Assembly: GCA_900128395.1 (NCBI GenBank)
Contig: LT649726.1
Span: 1 to 15,130 of the forward strand
Reading direction: 5' to 3'
Source of the DNA: Stramenopiles sp. TOSAG23-2
Lineage: Eukaryota; Sar
DNA: 15,130 nucleotides
Position numbers and translations under genes: made by a program. Shown here piece after piece: positions 1 through 7,882 of the stretch (position 1 is the stretch's first letter; each line of letters begins with the position of its first letter). Under the pieces are notes generated by a model. That model had not been told where the DNA came from and did not search any database. It worked only from the letters and a program-made list of their open reading frames with translations.

Positions 1-73
1 TATTCTTTTGAAGAGTAGGAATTATCATGAGTAAATTAAAAATAAATTATGCGTAAATTAAATTATATATAAT

Positions 74-107
74 ATATGACCATCTTTAATATAAATTATG
101 GTCATAT
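74..107. other. Inverted repeat (hairpin) downstream of the FkbM-type gene
   Basis: A perfect 10-bp inverted repeat lies here: ATATGACCAT at 74-83 and ATGGTCATAT at 98-107. The loop can pair further (TTTA at 85-88 with TAAA at 92-95, small bulge between). It sits about 65-100 nt past the stop codon of the minus-strand gene, where its 3' UTR would be, so it could form a stable 3'-UTR stem. The rest of 1-173 is AT-rich with no coding signal. A role in 3'-end formation or mRNA stability is inference only. Confidence 0.4.
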
Positions 108-173
108 TATATTCGTATTTCAAGATTTCACACACATAATTTAAATATTTTTTTGATACACCATATAAATTTC

Positions 174-2924
174 TCAATAACCGCCATGATATCCACCTTC
201 CAAATGACCATAAATTGGTTCTGCCCTTCTTCTTCTTTGGGGATACCGATCCGGCCGACCATCACCGAAGTGATTATGCCAACCACCATTTACTTGTTCC
301 TCTCCATCTTCCACTTCTCCTTGCCCGTATTGTTGATGACGAGGATTTTGCCCATAATGATGACGATATTCATCGGTATTATCATGATCTTGCCACATTC
401 TATTATTGCGTGGAACATAATTTGATTGATACTCTTCTTTTCTTTCTGGCATATATTGATCATCCTCTTCCATGCCAAATCCAGCATTGCGACGATCTCT
501 AGGATCAAATCCAAGTTGGCCAGGATGTTCATAATTTGCCCTACCCCTTCTTCTAATTCTACCTCTTCCAGTACGCCTATGTCTACGGCGACGATGATTT
601 GCATTTCTTCGTTTTACTGCATGTTGTACAATATCAGGGTGTATAAAAAAGTCATCAACACCAGAATCAGACGCACGTGCAAGAAATCCTTTTTCCTTGA
701 ACAATTGACGTACTTGAAGTACATCGCCCAGTGCATCCATGTCATTCGATTCTCGTAATAGCGCTACGTTGGATTCAATTTGCACAATACCGAACGAATT
801 TTTTTCGAAATCAATGCTTTCAACAATTTCTTTTTCAAAACCTTCTACATCAATCGATAAAAAATCAATAGTACCTTGTTTCGGACGATATTTGTTTAAT
901 AAATCGTTCAAATCATAACATTGAACGGGATAATTTTGTTTACTCCATCCTTTTTTTTTCACTTTTTTTTCGATAATTGATTTATGGTATTTAGTCATTT
1001 TGTTTTCAAAGCCGCTTAATCCAGTCCATTGTCCATTTTCATCCAATACATCTAAATACATCAAATTTTTATTGTTACCATTTGCATCTTTGCTACATAT
1101 TGCACCATGTACACGAATACACTCGGGGCGATTTTTCTCTAAATCTTTAAATATTACTTTTGACGGTTCAATGCAAAGTCCTGTCCAACATAACCGTTTT
1201 TCAAATACATAGGTTGAACTATCCACAAGACCATCCCCAACTCCAAATTCAACAAAAAAACCATGGCGTTTCTTATTGAGTAATTTAAAGACAAAGTGAT
1301 CTTGACCCTGACTTGCACGGAAATCCAATTTATTTAAATGAGCTATATCTGCTCGGCATCGTTTGCGTTCAATTCCACTTTCAGGTAAAATTATATTTTT
1401 ATCATTAGGGATTTTTCCGTTTTCTTTTGTATTAGATTTTTGTGACATTCCTTTTGCTTCAGTATTAGTATCATCAGTAGAAATTATTACTTTATTAGAT
1501 ACAACCGAATCAATATTTTCCGATAATAAATTCTCATCTTCATCACTCTCCGCCTCGGGTTTCATATCATCCTTTTTATTATTAGATGGCAAGTTTATAG
1601 TGGAATTATTATCAATGTTTACATTTTTCACGGCGGTTTTATTTTCACTGCTAGTTAAAGCTCCCTCTGGTACTATATTTGGTATCAAATATTTTTTTTG
1701 ATTATTACCCTTTTCATCATCATCTGGCTCTTCATCCATTTTTTCATCTTTTTTTATGCCTAATAGATTATTTTCTTCTTTTTCTTCCTCCTCCTCTGGA
1801 TCTTTTAATTCCTCTCCACCAAATTCGTCGTTTAAATCGTCAACATGATGTCCAATATCTTCATACGCATCCTTATCTTCCTTCGATTCTTTGGATTCAT
1901 CTTCTTCCCCGTCTTCTTCGTCTTCGTCCAAGTCTTTTGATTCATCTTCTTCCTCTGATTCGTCCTCAGATTCGTCCTCTGATTCATCTTCTAATTCCTT
2001 TACATTGTCTTCATTGTTGTCGATATTATTGCCATTACTAATTTCACCACCACCACTCTCTTTTTTGTTTTTTGGTATAGTTGCTTTTAGCTTTGCATGT
2101 CGTTGTGGTACACCATCAATAATTTGATTTGATAATTTATTATTATAATTTTTTTGTTTTAAATTCATCATTTCATGTTCTGTTCTTTTGCGCAATTTTC
2201 GTTCTTTCTCAAGCAATTTTAAAACGTCATTATAATCTTTATCATATCGTTGTCTGAATGTCGATGCAATAACTTTTTTTCGTCTAATATGTTTTACATT
2301 ATCAATATTATTATTAGAGTTGTAGTTCCTGTTATCAAACTCACCTTGTGGAGGAGCTTGGCCATTAACAGCAAAATCGTTATTATTAAGACCTTTATTA
2401 CGCTCAATATTTTGATTGCTATTAGGACCTCTTCCGTCATCTGTGTCTTGAATTACTTTTCTTAACTTTCTATATCCTTTTGTCAATCTGTTCCCAATTC
2501 TTTTGACATCTCCTATAGCTTGCTGGTATCTTTCTGACTTGGATACTTTCTTATATGCACTATCTATTGTTTCTCTTGTTTTTTGTCTTATATTACCAAC
2601 AACTTTGTTCTTATCAATAACGTCATGTCCCATAATATAAATTAAACATATACCAAAAAATAAACCAGCGCATATGCCTATTAAACATAAGCATATACAA
2701 GTTGAAAATTTTTTCGTAGAACGATTTTTTTTATTATATTTTCGTTTATTGTATTTATTATCTTCTTCAGATGGTGAAAATGACGAAGAATTTGTAGTAC
2801 TATAACTAGTTGAGGTCGAAGATGGCAATATATGATCATCTTTTGTATTTATGGAAAAACGCTGTGCGCCAGACATTATCCGTTTTACTGGCGATGCATT
2901 TTTTGATACACGTCGCATAGCCAT
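174..2924 (-). CDS. Type II membrane protein with FkbM-family SAM-dependent methyltransferase domain
   Basis: Predicted 916-residue, single-exon protein. The N-terminal 74 residues are Ser/Lys-rich and would face the cytosol. One hydrophobic segment at about 75-98 (starting TCICLCLIGICAGLFFGICL) looks like a signal anchor, giving a type II, Golgi-like topology. A charged Lys/Arg/Asn-rich stretch with a likely coiled coil (about 225-260) follows, then a very acidic Glu/Asp/Ser block at about 305-388. The methyltransferase domain covers about 523-768: FVEFGVGDG at 557-565 is the SAM-binding glycine motif and FLSIDVEGFE around 688-697 (D692, E694) is the second hallmark of the FkbM fold. A 150-residue Arg/His/Gly/Asn-rich tail (RRRRHRRTGRGRIRRRG and onward) ends the protein. 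FkbM enzymes usually O-methylate sugars or small molecules; the acceptor here is unknown. A second ATG two codons downstream makes the start slightly ambiguous. It is divergent from the PPR gene across 312 bp. The domain call is solid; the Golgi location is inferred. Confidence 0.85.
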   Translation of the reverse strand: MAMRRVSKNASPVKRIMSGAQRFSINTKDDHILPSSTSTSYSTTNSSSFSPSEEDNKYNKRKYNKKNRSTKKFSTCICLCLIGICAGLFFGICLIYIMGHDVIDKNKVVGNIRQKTRETIDSAYKKVSKSERYQQAIGDVKRIGNRLTKGYRKLRKVIQDTDDGRGPNSNQNIERNKGLNNNDFAVNGQAPPQGEFDNRNYNSNNNIDNVKHIRRKKVIASTFRQRYDKDYNDVLKLLEKERKLRKRTEHEMMNLKQKNYNNKLSNQIIDGVPQRHAKLKATIPKNKKESGGGEISNGNNIDNNEDNVKELEDESEDESEDESEEEDESKDLDEDEEDGEEDESKESKEDKDAYEDIGHHVDDLNDEFGGEELKDPEEEEEKEENNLLGIKKDEKMDEEPDDDEKGNNQKKYLIPNIVPEGALTSSENKTAVKNVNIDNNSTINLPSNNKKDDMKPEAESDEDENLLSENIDSVVSNKVIISTDDTNTEAKGMSQKSNTKENGKIPNDKNIILPESGIERKRCRADIAHLNKLDFRASQGQDHFVFKLLNKKRHGFFVEFGVGDGLVDSSTYVFEKRLCWTGLCIEPSKVIFKDLEKNRPECIRVHGAICSKDANGNNKNLMYLDVLDENGQWTGLSGFENKMTKYHKSIIEKKVKKKGWSKQNYPVQCYDLNDLLNKYRPKQGTIDFLSIDVEGFEKEIVESIDFEKNSFGIVQIESNVALLRESNDMDALGDVLQVRQLFKEKGFLARASDSGVDDFFIHPDIVQHAVKRRNANHRRRRHRRTGRGRIRRRGRANYEHPGQLGFDPRDRRNAGFGMEEDDQYMPERKEEYQSNYVPRNNRMWQDHDNTDEYRHHYGQNPRHQQYGQGEVEDGEEQVNGGWHNHFGDGRPDRYPQRRRRAEPIYGHLEGGYHGGY

Positions 2925-3236
2925 GGTTCCAATACTTCTATATTAGTACTTATATATATATATATAGTATATATATCTGCGCATGTGTATATTTGCTATT
3001 ATTTCATATCTATATGTATAATACTAGCACACTTAACTATAACACGATATCTATTATTATTGGTGGTCGTCGGTGGTGCTGAAATAATAATTCTTCTTTT
3101 CGTTTATAGTTTGATCGTAGTATTTTATAAAAATGATGATGGTAGTGATGTAAAAATAAAACAACAAAGGAAGAGCGATCTAATATATGTATTTATATAT
3201 ATGACAAAAGATAATTTGTAAATTATAATAAGAAAT
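2925..3236. promoter_or_regulatory. Divergent intergenic region between the FkbM-type and PPR genes
   Basis: This 312-bp spacer separates the start codons of two divergently transcribed genes and so must hold both 5' UTRs and core promoters. It contains a (TA)n tract at about 2950-2975 and a GGTGGTCGTCGGTGGTGC patch at 3062-3079. A 78-codon open frame at 2985-3221 is rich in Ile/Tyr/Val with no domain look, and I do not call it a gene. No known binding site can be named. Confidence 0.45.
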
Positions 3237-3602
3237 ATGTTGTTAAGGAATATAATTAAAAGGACAACAAGACGTTCCTTTATCAAAAATGCAAAAAATA
3301 AATTAAAAAATGATAAAATAATAAATTTGCCAACATTTCAACCTTTGATTATTAATAATCATTGTGATGATAATAATAATAATAATAATAATAGTACATA
3401 TGTAAGATACTTTTCTGAAGAACCTGGACGTGGTCGTGGAAGAGGTAGAGGACGTGGAAGAGGTAGAGGACGCGATGGAAGACCTGTAAGGGGGCGAGGA
3501 CGTGGAAGTACAAGAGAACGTGGAAGAGGTGGAAGAGGTGGACGAGATGCTTTTAGAAGAAATCAATCACGCCAACCGAAAAAAAAAAAAAAAAAGAAGT
3601 AA
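3237..3602 (+). CDS. Presequence plus RG-rich N-terminal part of the split PPR protein
   Basis: 121 codons. It begins MLLRNIIKRTTRRSFIKNAK: basic, hydroxylated, no acidic residues, as in a mitochondrial targeting peptide. A RYFSEE sequence near residues 59-64 resembles a presequence cleavage site. An Asn7 run from a trinucleotide repeat precedes it. From residue 64 to about 108 the protein is almost pure Arg-Gly (3426-3540), an RGG-type RNA-binding region and possible arginine-methylation target, ending in a Lys run coded by A17. The frame then stops at 3600-3602, two bases before the ATG of the zinc-ribbon/PPR frame. Because a targeting peptide with no mature domain is odd, and the next frame is open upstream through the A-run, I read this as the 5' part of the downstream gene, split by a homopolymer length change. 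It could instead be a separate short protein. Confidence 0.6.
   Translation: MLLRNIIKRTTRRSFIKNAKNKLKNDKIINLPTFQPLIINNHCDDNNNNNNNSTYVRYFSEEPGRGRGRGRGRGRGRGRDGRPVRGRGRGSTRERGRGGRGGRDAFRRNQSRQPKKKKKKK
3579..3595 (+). repeat. A17 homopolymer at the reading-frame break
   Basis: Seventeen consecutive A residues follow CCG. The upstream frame reads them as lysines and stops at 3600-3602. The downstream frame is open across the run (back to a TAG at 3554-3556) and continues Lys-Glu-Val-Thr-Met into the zinc-ribbon protein. A run of 15 or 18 A would join the two frames, as would a -1 slip during translation or transcriptional slippage. Homopolymers of this length are a classic place for sequencing error. 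Confidence 0.75.
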
Positions 3603-3604
3603 CT

Positions 3605-6073
3605 ATGAATATTGTTGGTTACGATGAACATGGAGAAAAATTAAAATGTCTTAAATGTGGCAATGAATTTATTTTTACACATGCACAAATTGTATTTTTT
3701 GCAGAAAGAGGATTTGACTCAAGACCAAAATATTGCGATAGATGTAGCAAACTAGTGAAAAAAAATAGTGGATTATACAATCAATCAAAAGAAAAATATA
3801 TAGAAAGTCGGGAGAAATATTATCAACAAAAAAAGATTGCACGGTCAAAAAAAACAAAAGAAGAAATAGAAGAATTTAAACCAATAATGGGAAAGTATGG
3901 ACAAATTCGAAAATGTAAATCTTGTTCAAAGAAATATTTATTCAGCAAACTGGACATGGATTATTTTCGTCGATTTAATTTACGTCCTCCTTTAAAATGT
4001 AAAGAATGTAAAAAACAACAAAAAGCAACAAATACGGGAATAAAAAATATCAATTTGTTTGATGCTGATGAAATGAATGAAATTGGACAAAAGCTACAAA
4101 AAAAAAGGAAAAAGAAAAAGAAAAAATATGATATAGGTACAGTTAACCATTATGAAAAATCATATGTATTAGAAAAAGATGAAATTTGTGTGCGCGTATT
4201 AGGCACAACAAAGAAGTATGCGGAAATGAGACAAGCATTTGAAACAATGCTGAATGAGCGAAGAAATAAACAACAACCAATGCATATATACACATATAAT
4301 TATGTCTTTCAACATTTAGCAAAAGATACTCATCCAAAGAAATGTTATACCATGAAATATTATTATGATAAGTTAGTGGAAGATAACGACAAAGATAATT
4401 ATCTACATCCAAAACCGACATTGAATACGTTTAATAAATTGATATTAGCTTTTTCACAAAGTCCTCAAGAAAAGCATCATAAAACCTTTTTAAACGAAAT
4501 CATTTCTGATATGAATGATAAATACCAGATTCCATTTAATCACAGGACATATATTCCATTAATAGTTTTATATGAAAAGCTTGGAGATGAGGAAAAATTT
4601 GATTATTACATGAAATGTTTAATGGCTGATGAAAGTATGACTGGTGATGATGGTGTTTCTGATAAAGTAAAGAGATATCTTAGAAGAATGTATACCGAGT
4701 TGATAAATATTAGCTTGGAACGACAAAATTACAAAAAAATTCTCAAATTTGTGCAAGATATAATAAAATATGACATTGTATATAAACCAATTGATAAAAT
4801 GAAAGTTGGAAACGAACATATAAAACCTACATACAAAAGTAAAAAACCTTTAACAGATGCGTTGTTTAAAATTTATGAAAAGAATTTATGGAAAATTAAA
4901 TTAACAGAAACAACTGGACCATATGATGCTTTAACCATTGCCTACAATACATTGATGCATTTACATTGTCAACTGGGAGACTATGAGGCAGCAATTGAGG
5001 TGTTTGAAACCATTCAAAATATGGAAATAAATGAGAAATTGATCAATGCTGATACGTTTAACGTCGTGCTTGAATTATTTTCAAACCAAGATGATTCGCA
5101 ACAGGTTTTTAAATATTATGGTATGATGAAGAAGATGAGGAGTAACACCATACACCAGGACAATACAATGGTTAAGCCAAATATTAAGACATATACAATA
5201 TTATTGAATGAATATGCAAAGATGGAAAGGTATGACGAGATGAAAAAAAGTTTACACGAGATGATAAATGTACAACAAGTTCATCCTGATCGAAGTATAT
5301 ACAATACTTTTATTGCATATCATTGTCTTTCTGGGGATCTTTTGAAAGCTACAAGGTGGTTTGAGCATATGAAACATGGAAATATACAACCAAGTGTATT
5401 TACTTACAATATACTTTACTTTACATCCATTTTAAATAGAGATTATAAGCGAGCTCATTCGATATTAAACGAGGTGATCACATTTAACAAACTTATCAAT
5501 AAACGAAACGTAGCGAAAGATTTTGATCCAACTTACGTATTGCCAGATACAAAGGGGTTTATTATAAAAGATAAAGATCAGAAATTGAAATTTGACAAAC
5601 GTTTAGGAAATTTATTTGGTTTGGATGAAAGAAACACGGATGAAGAAACCATCGTGATAATAAATGACTATTTCAATAAGGGGCAGTTACTTAAGCATTT
5701 TTTCTTTGATATGAAAGATAAAGTTAATTATAATTTGATCGTATCCCATTATCTTCGTTACGATAGTGTTGGCATTCGCCATGCTATTGATATCAATACT
5801 ACTACTGATGGTGGTGGTGGTGATGCTAAAGATGATAGTGATGATGAAGATATGAAATTTTTGTTTTCATTAAACGTGAAAAACGCAAATAAAGAAATAG
5901 ATGAAGATGACTTAGATTATTGGCCAGATGATGATGATGAATATGATGATGTTTTTTATGAATATGATAACGATGGTAATACACATTATTATTATGATGA
6001 GGATGATGAAAAAGGCCATGGTAATTACAAATATTATGCATATAAGAAGGATAGTGTTGTTCAACCCATATAA
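3605..6073 (+). CDS. Organellar RNA-binding protein: two zinc ribbons, PPR repeats, acidic tail
   Basis: 822 residues from the first ATG of this frame; the true N-terminus is probably the targeting/RG region encoded at 3237-3602. Two tandem zinc ribbons open it: C15-x2-C18...C44-x2-C47 with the aromatic FIFTHAQIVFFAERGF core, and C104-x2-C107...C132-x2-C135. Both look like the zf-trcl 'probable zinc-ribbon' type. A Lys-rich linker (about 165-175) leads to helical repeats of the PPR type: one set around residues 225-330 and a clearer run at about 444-630, with units such as IAYNTLMHLHCQLGDYEAAI, IKTYTILLNEYAKMERYDEM and SIYNTFIAYHCLSGDLLKAT. The C-terminus (about 733-822) is Asp/Glu/Tyr-rich. 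PPR arrays bind single-stranded organellar RNA in processing, stability or translation, so mitochondrial or plastid RNA metabolism is the likely role. There are no visible introns. It converges with the next gene. Confidence 0.85.
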   Translation: MNIVGYDEHGEKLKCLKCGNEFIFTHAQIVFFAERGFDSRPKYCDRCSKLVKKNSGLYNQSKEKYIESREKYYQQKKIARSKKTKEEIEEFKPIMGKYGQIRKCKSCSKKYLFSKLDMDYFRRFNLRPPLKCKECKKQQKATNTGIKNINLFDADEMNEIGQKLQKKRKKKKKKYDIGTVNHYEKSYVLEKDEICVRVLGTTKKYAEMRQAFETMLNERRNKQQPMHIYTYNYVFQHLAKDTHPKKCYTMKYYYDKLVEDNDKDNYLHPKPTLNTFNKLILAFSQSPQEKHHKTFLNEIISDMNDKYQIPFNHRTYIPLIVLYEKLGDEEKFDYYMKCLMADESMTGDDGVSDKVKRYLRRMYTELINISLERQNYKKILKFVQDIIKYDIVYKPIDKMKVGNEHIKPTYKSKKPLTDALFKIYEKNLWKIKLTETTGPYDALTIAYNTLMHLHCQLGDYEAAIEVFETIQNMEINEKLINADTFNVVLELFSNQDDSQQVFKYYGMMKKMRSNTIHQDNTMVKPNIKTYTILLNEYAKMERYDEMKKSLHEMINVQQVHPDRSIYNTFIAYHCLSGDLLKATRWFEHMKHGNIQPSVFTYNILYFTSILNRDYKRAHSILNEVITFNKLINKRNVAKDFDPTYVLPDTKGFIIKDKDQKLKFDKRLGNLFGLDERNTDEETIVIINDYFNKGQLLKHFFFDMKDKVNYNLIVSHYLRYDSVGIRHAIDINTTTDGGGGDAKDDSDDEDMKFLFSLNVKNANKEIDEDDLDYWPDDDDEYDDVFYEYDNDGNTHYYYDEDDEKGHGNYKYYAYKKDSVVQPI

Positions 6074-6306
6074 TTATATTTCTGGAAATTAAAAACTCTG
6101 AAGAGGGAGTATGATTTAAAAAATATTTTACGAAGTATTAATACAATACGGAAGTATAATATATCATAATGAGCCACCTCCGCTAATACCATCGCCAAAC
6201 TCTAAAATCGCTTAATTTTTACACAAAATGCCGCCGGAAAATTAGTAAATCGTTTCTAATTGTAAAAAAAATCTCCCAAAAATATGTATGACAACCAATG
6301 AAAAAA
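6074..6306. other. Convergent spacer with a GC-richer patch
   Basis: This 233-bp gap lies between two stop codons and must hold both 3' UTRs. Bases 6169-6220 stand out for GC content (GAGCCACCTCCGCTAATACC at 6171-6190) and resemble a segment at 14321-14379. No coding potential or RNA gene was seen. Confidence 0.35.
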
Positions 6307-7317
6307 TTATCGTATCAATAATACAGTTAATATGATTACAGTTACCATTTTCAAACTCATAGAATGAGAATATAATCTTGTAGCAGTTGATGCTCCCCAT
6401 TGGAGTGTATCTTGGTACAATATCGGTAAATTTTTGTATACATATTTTCCAATGCCGCCACCGGATGCATCGGTAACATCAAAACAATGATCACCATTTC
6501 CATTTTTAATTTGACATGGATTTGTTGTTGTACATCCATACGAAGTAGCTTTTGCTGTATTTATCCATGAAGTTACCTTCATGCCCCATGTGATTTCTAT
6601 ACCACCATTACCCATTTGACTATCTCTAATAAATTTTTCTCCATCTGATCTTGATAATTCATCTTTATGTTTTCTAATGAGATCTACTGTTTTTTTAAAA
6701 TCAAGTGAAATTTTCCAATACGTTCTACATAATATAGAAAAACATATTTTTTTCAATGAAATCGTAATCAAAGAGCTGATTGCAGCATTTAATGTTTCTA
6801 CAATTGGATCTTGTAATCCAGATTTTCCCACTTTTGCAATCATATATGTATATTTAAAGCCACAACTATTTGCTTTGTTTGGATCATATTCATCATCAGT
6901 TGTACACGATGGAGGCACTGCAACCCAACATCTGTGCCCACCGTCTCTACGATATCCATTTTTATAAGGTTCAAAAACTGTGCCATTGCCATTTTCAACT
7001 TTTATAGCAATTTGTTCACTTGCAATTGGACATTGCTTTTTTTCGTCACAATGGGTTTGGCATACCACTGAGCCAATATTAAATTGATATATTTTAATTG
7101 GAGGGCAGCGTTCTGGTGGAATAGCATCTATTTTGATATTTATTATTGTACCATCATTTGAGCAACATGTATTTGGTGTACATTTTTTGTAGTTTTCAGG
7201 ACATTTGAATTTTATTGAAAGTGCAAAATGAAAACAGAATAATAATATTATTAAAAAATAATATTGATATAATGAATAATAAGCCATTAGTATCGAAGTG
7301 TCAGTAATATATACCAA
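6307..7317 (-). CDS. Cysteine-rich secreted protein, probably GPI-anchored; family unknown
   Basis: 336 codons. A signal peptide is clear; the better start is probably Met11 (codon at 7285-7287), giving MAYYSLYQYYFLIILLFCFH with cleavage near residue 34 (ALS|IKF). The mature N-terminus has closely spaced cysteines (FKCPENYKKCTPNTCCSNDG), then further pairs to about residue 145, including GGHRCWVAVPPSC. A mixed helical middle section follows (DFKKTVDLIRKHKDELSRSD), then another Cys region (YGCTTTNPCQ...DHCFDV). The last residues are small/polar and then a short hydrophobic end, MVTVIILTVLLIR, with no cytosolic tail. That is the pattern of a GPI-attachment signal, although a short C-terminal membrane anchor is possible. 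I do not recognise the family. It converges with the PPR gene and is divergent from the alpha-galactosidase gene. Confidence 0.75.
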   Translation of the reverse strand: MVYITDTSILMAYYSLYQYYFLIILLFCFHFALSIKFKCPENYKKCTPNTCCSNDGTIINIKIDAIPPERCPPIKIYQFNIGSVVCQTHCDEKKQCPIASEQIAIKVENGNGTVFEPYKNGYRRDGGHRCWVAVPPSCTTDDEYDPNKANSCGFKYTYMIAKVGKSGLQDPIVETLNAAISSLITISLKKICFSILCRTYWKISLDFKKTVDLIRKHKDELSRSDGEKFIRDSQMGNGGIEITWGMKVTSWINTAKATSYGCTTTNPCQIKNGNGDHCFDVTDASGGGIGKYVYKNLPILYQDTLQWGASTATRLYSHSMSLKMVTVIILTVLLIR

Positions 7318-7408
7318 AAATACAAAACATAAAGACGAAACAGTAATGCGTCGAAGAGTAGCTACTATATATCTTTTTATCTTGTTGGTTTACTATTTTT
7401 TACTTACA

Positions 7409-7706
7409 TTTTTAGTTGTTTAATAGTGCCAAGTGCCGTGAAAGGCAAGGACCCCTGCCCTGAATTTATGTAAAAACGATGGAAATGTCGTTTAACAAGG
7501 AAAAAATTAAGGTGAAAAAATTGATTTTCATTGTCAATAAATGGACTGTACAAAATTTTTTTAGTTGTTTAATAGTGCCAAGTGCCGTGAAAGGCAAGGA
7601 CCCCTGCCCTGAATTTATGTAAAAACGATGGAAATGTCGTTTAACAAGGAAAAAATTAAGGTGAAAAAATTGATTTTCATTGTCAATAAATGGACTGTAC
7701 AAAATT
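7409..7706. repeat. Perfect 149-bp tandem duplication
   Basis: Two head-to-tail copies, 7409-7557 and 7558-7706, appear identical base for base by eye. Each has a GC-richer start (AGTGCCGTGAAAGGCAAGGA) and short inverted repeats: AAACGA/TCGTTT around TGGAAATG, and TGAAAA/TTTTCA. Each ends GGACTGTACAAAATT. Just past copy 2 the 12-mer ATTGTCAATAAA recurs (7704-7715), as if the unit began to repeat again. Perfect identity implies a recent duplication, gene conversion or an assembly artefact. Confidence 0.9.
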
Positions 7707-7830
7707 GTCAATAAAATATGTTTTACAAACAGCAGCAACACAGCACCGAAATCACACAAATTTGTCACGCTTTACCTGCTATTTACCTGTTAATGACAGC
7801 GGAATTCTCTACGCCGTACATAGCAGGGAC

Positions 7831-7882
7831 TGTACAAAATACCTGCTGTGTCTATATTCATGTACAAAATACCTGCTGTGTC
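7831..7882. repeat. 22-bp direct repeat at 30-bp spacing
   Basis: The 22-mer TGTACAAAAT+ACCTGCTGTGTC occurs at 7831-7852 and again at 7861-7882. Its first ten bases are also the end of each 149-bp unit, and the longer form GGACTGTACAAAAT is shared with 7543-7556 and 7692-7705. Nearby CCATAGTCCATAG (7882-7894) is a further mini-repeat. The whole 7409-7894 stretch may be one decayed repetitive element or a cluster of binding sites. Confidence 0.75.

Noticed and set aside
153-758. Overlapping open frames on the plus strand opposite the C-terminal part of the FkbM-type gene
   Set aside because: They mirror the Arg/His-rich and methyltransferase coding sequence on the other strand and show only His/Leu/Ile-rich composition.
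1679-2127. Plus-strand frames rich in Leu/His or in Ser
   Set aside because: These are antisense readings of the acidic Glu/Asp/Ser block (GAA/GAT repeats) of the minus-strand gene.
2985-3221. 78-codon frame in the divergent spacer
   Set aside because: Ile/Tyr/Val-rich with no domain, in the expected promoter/5' UTR of the PPR gene. A membrane micropeptide cannot be excluded but nothing supports it.
3303-3566. Minus-strand Ser/Thr-rich frame
   Set aside because: Antisense of the RG repeat and poly-Asn tract; the repeat structure explains it.
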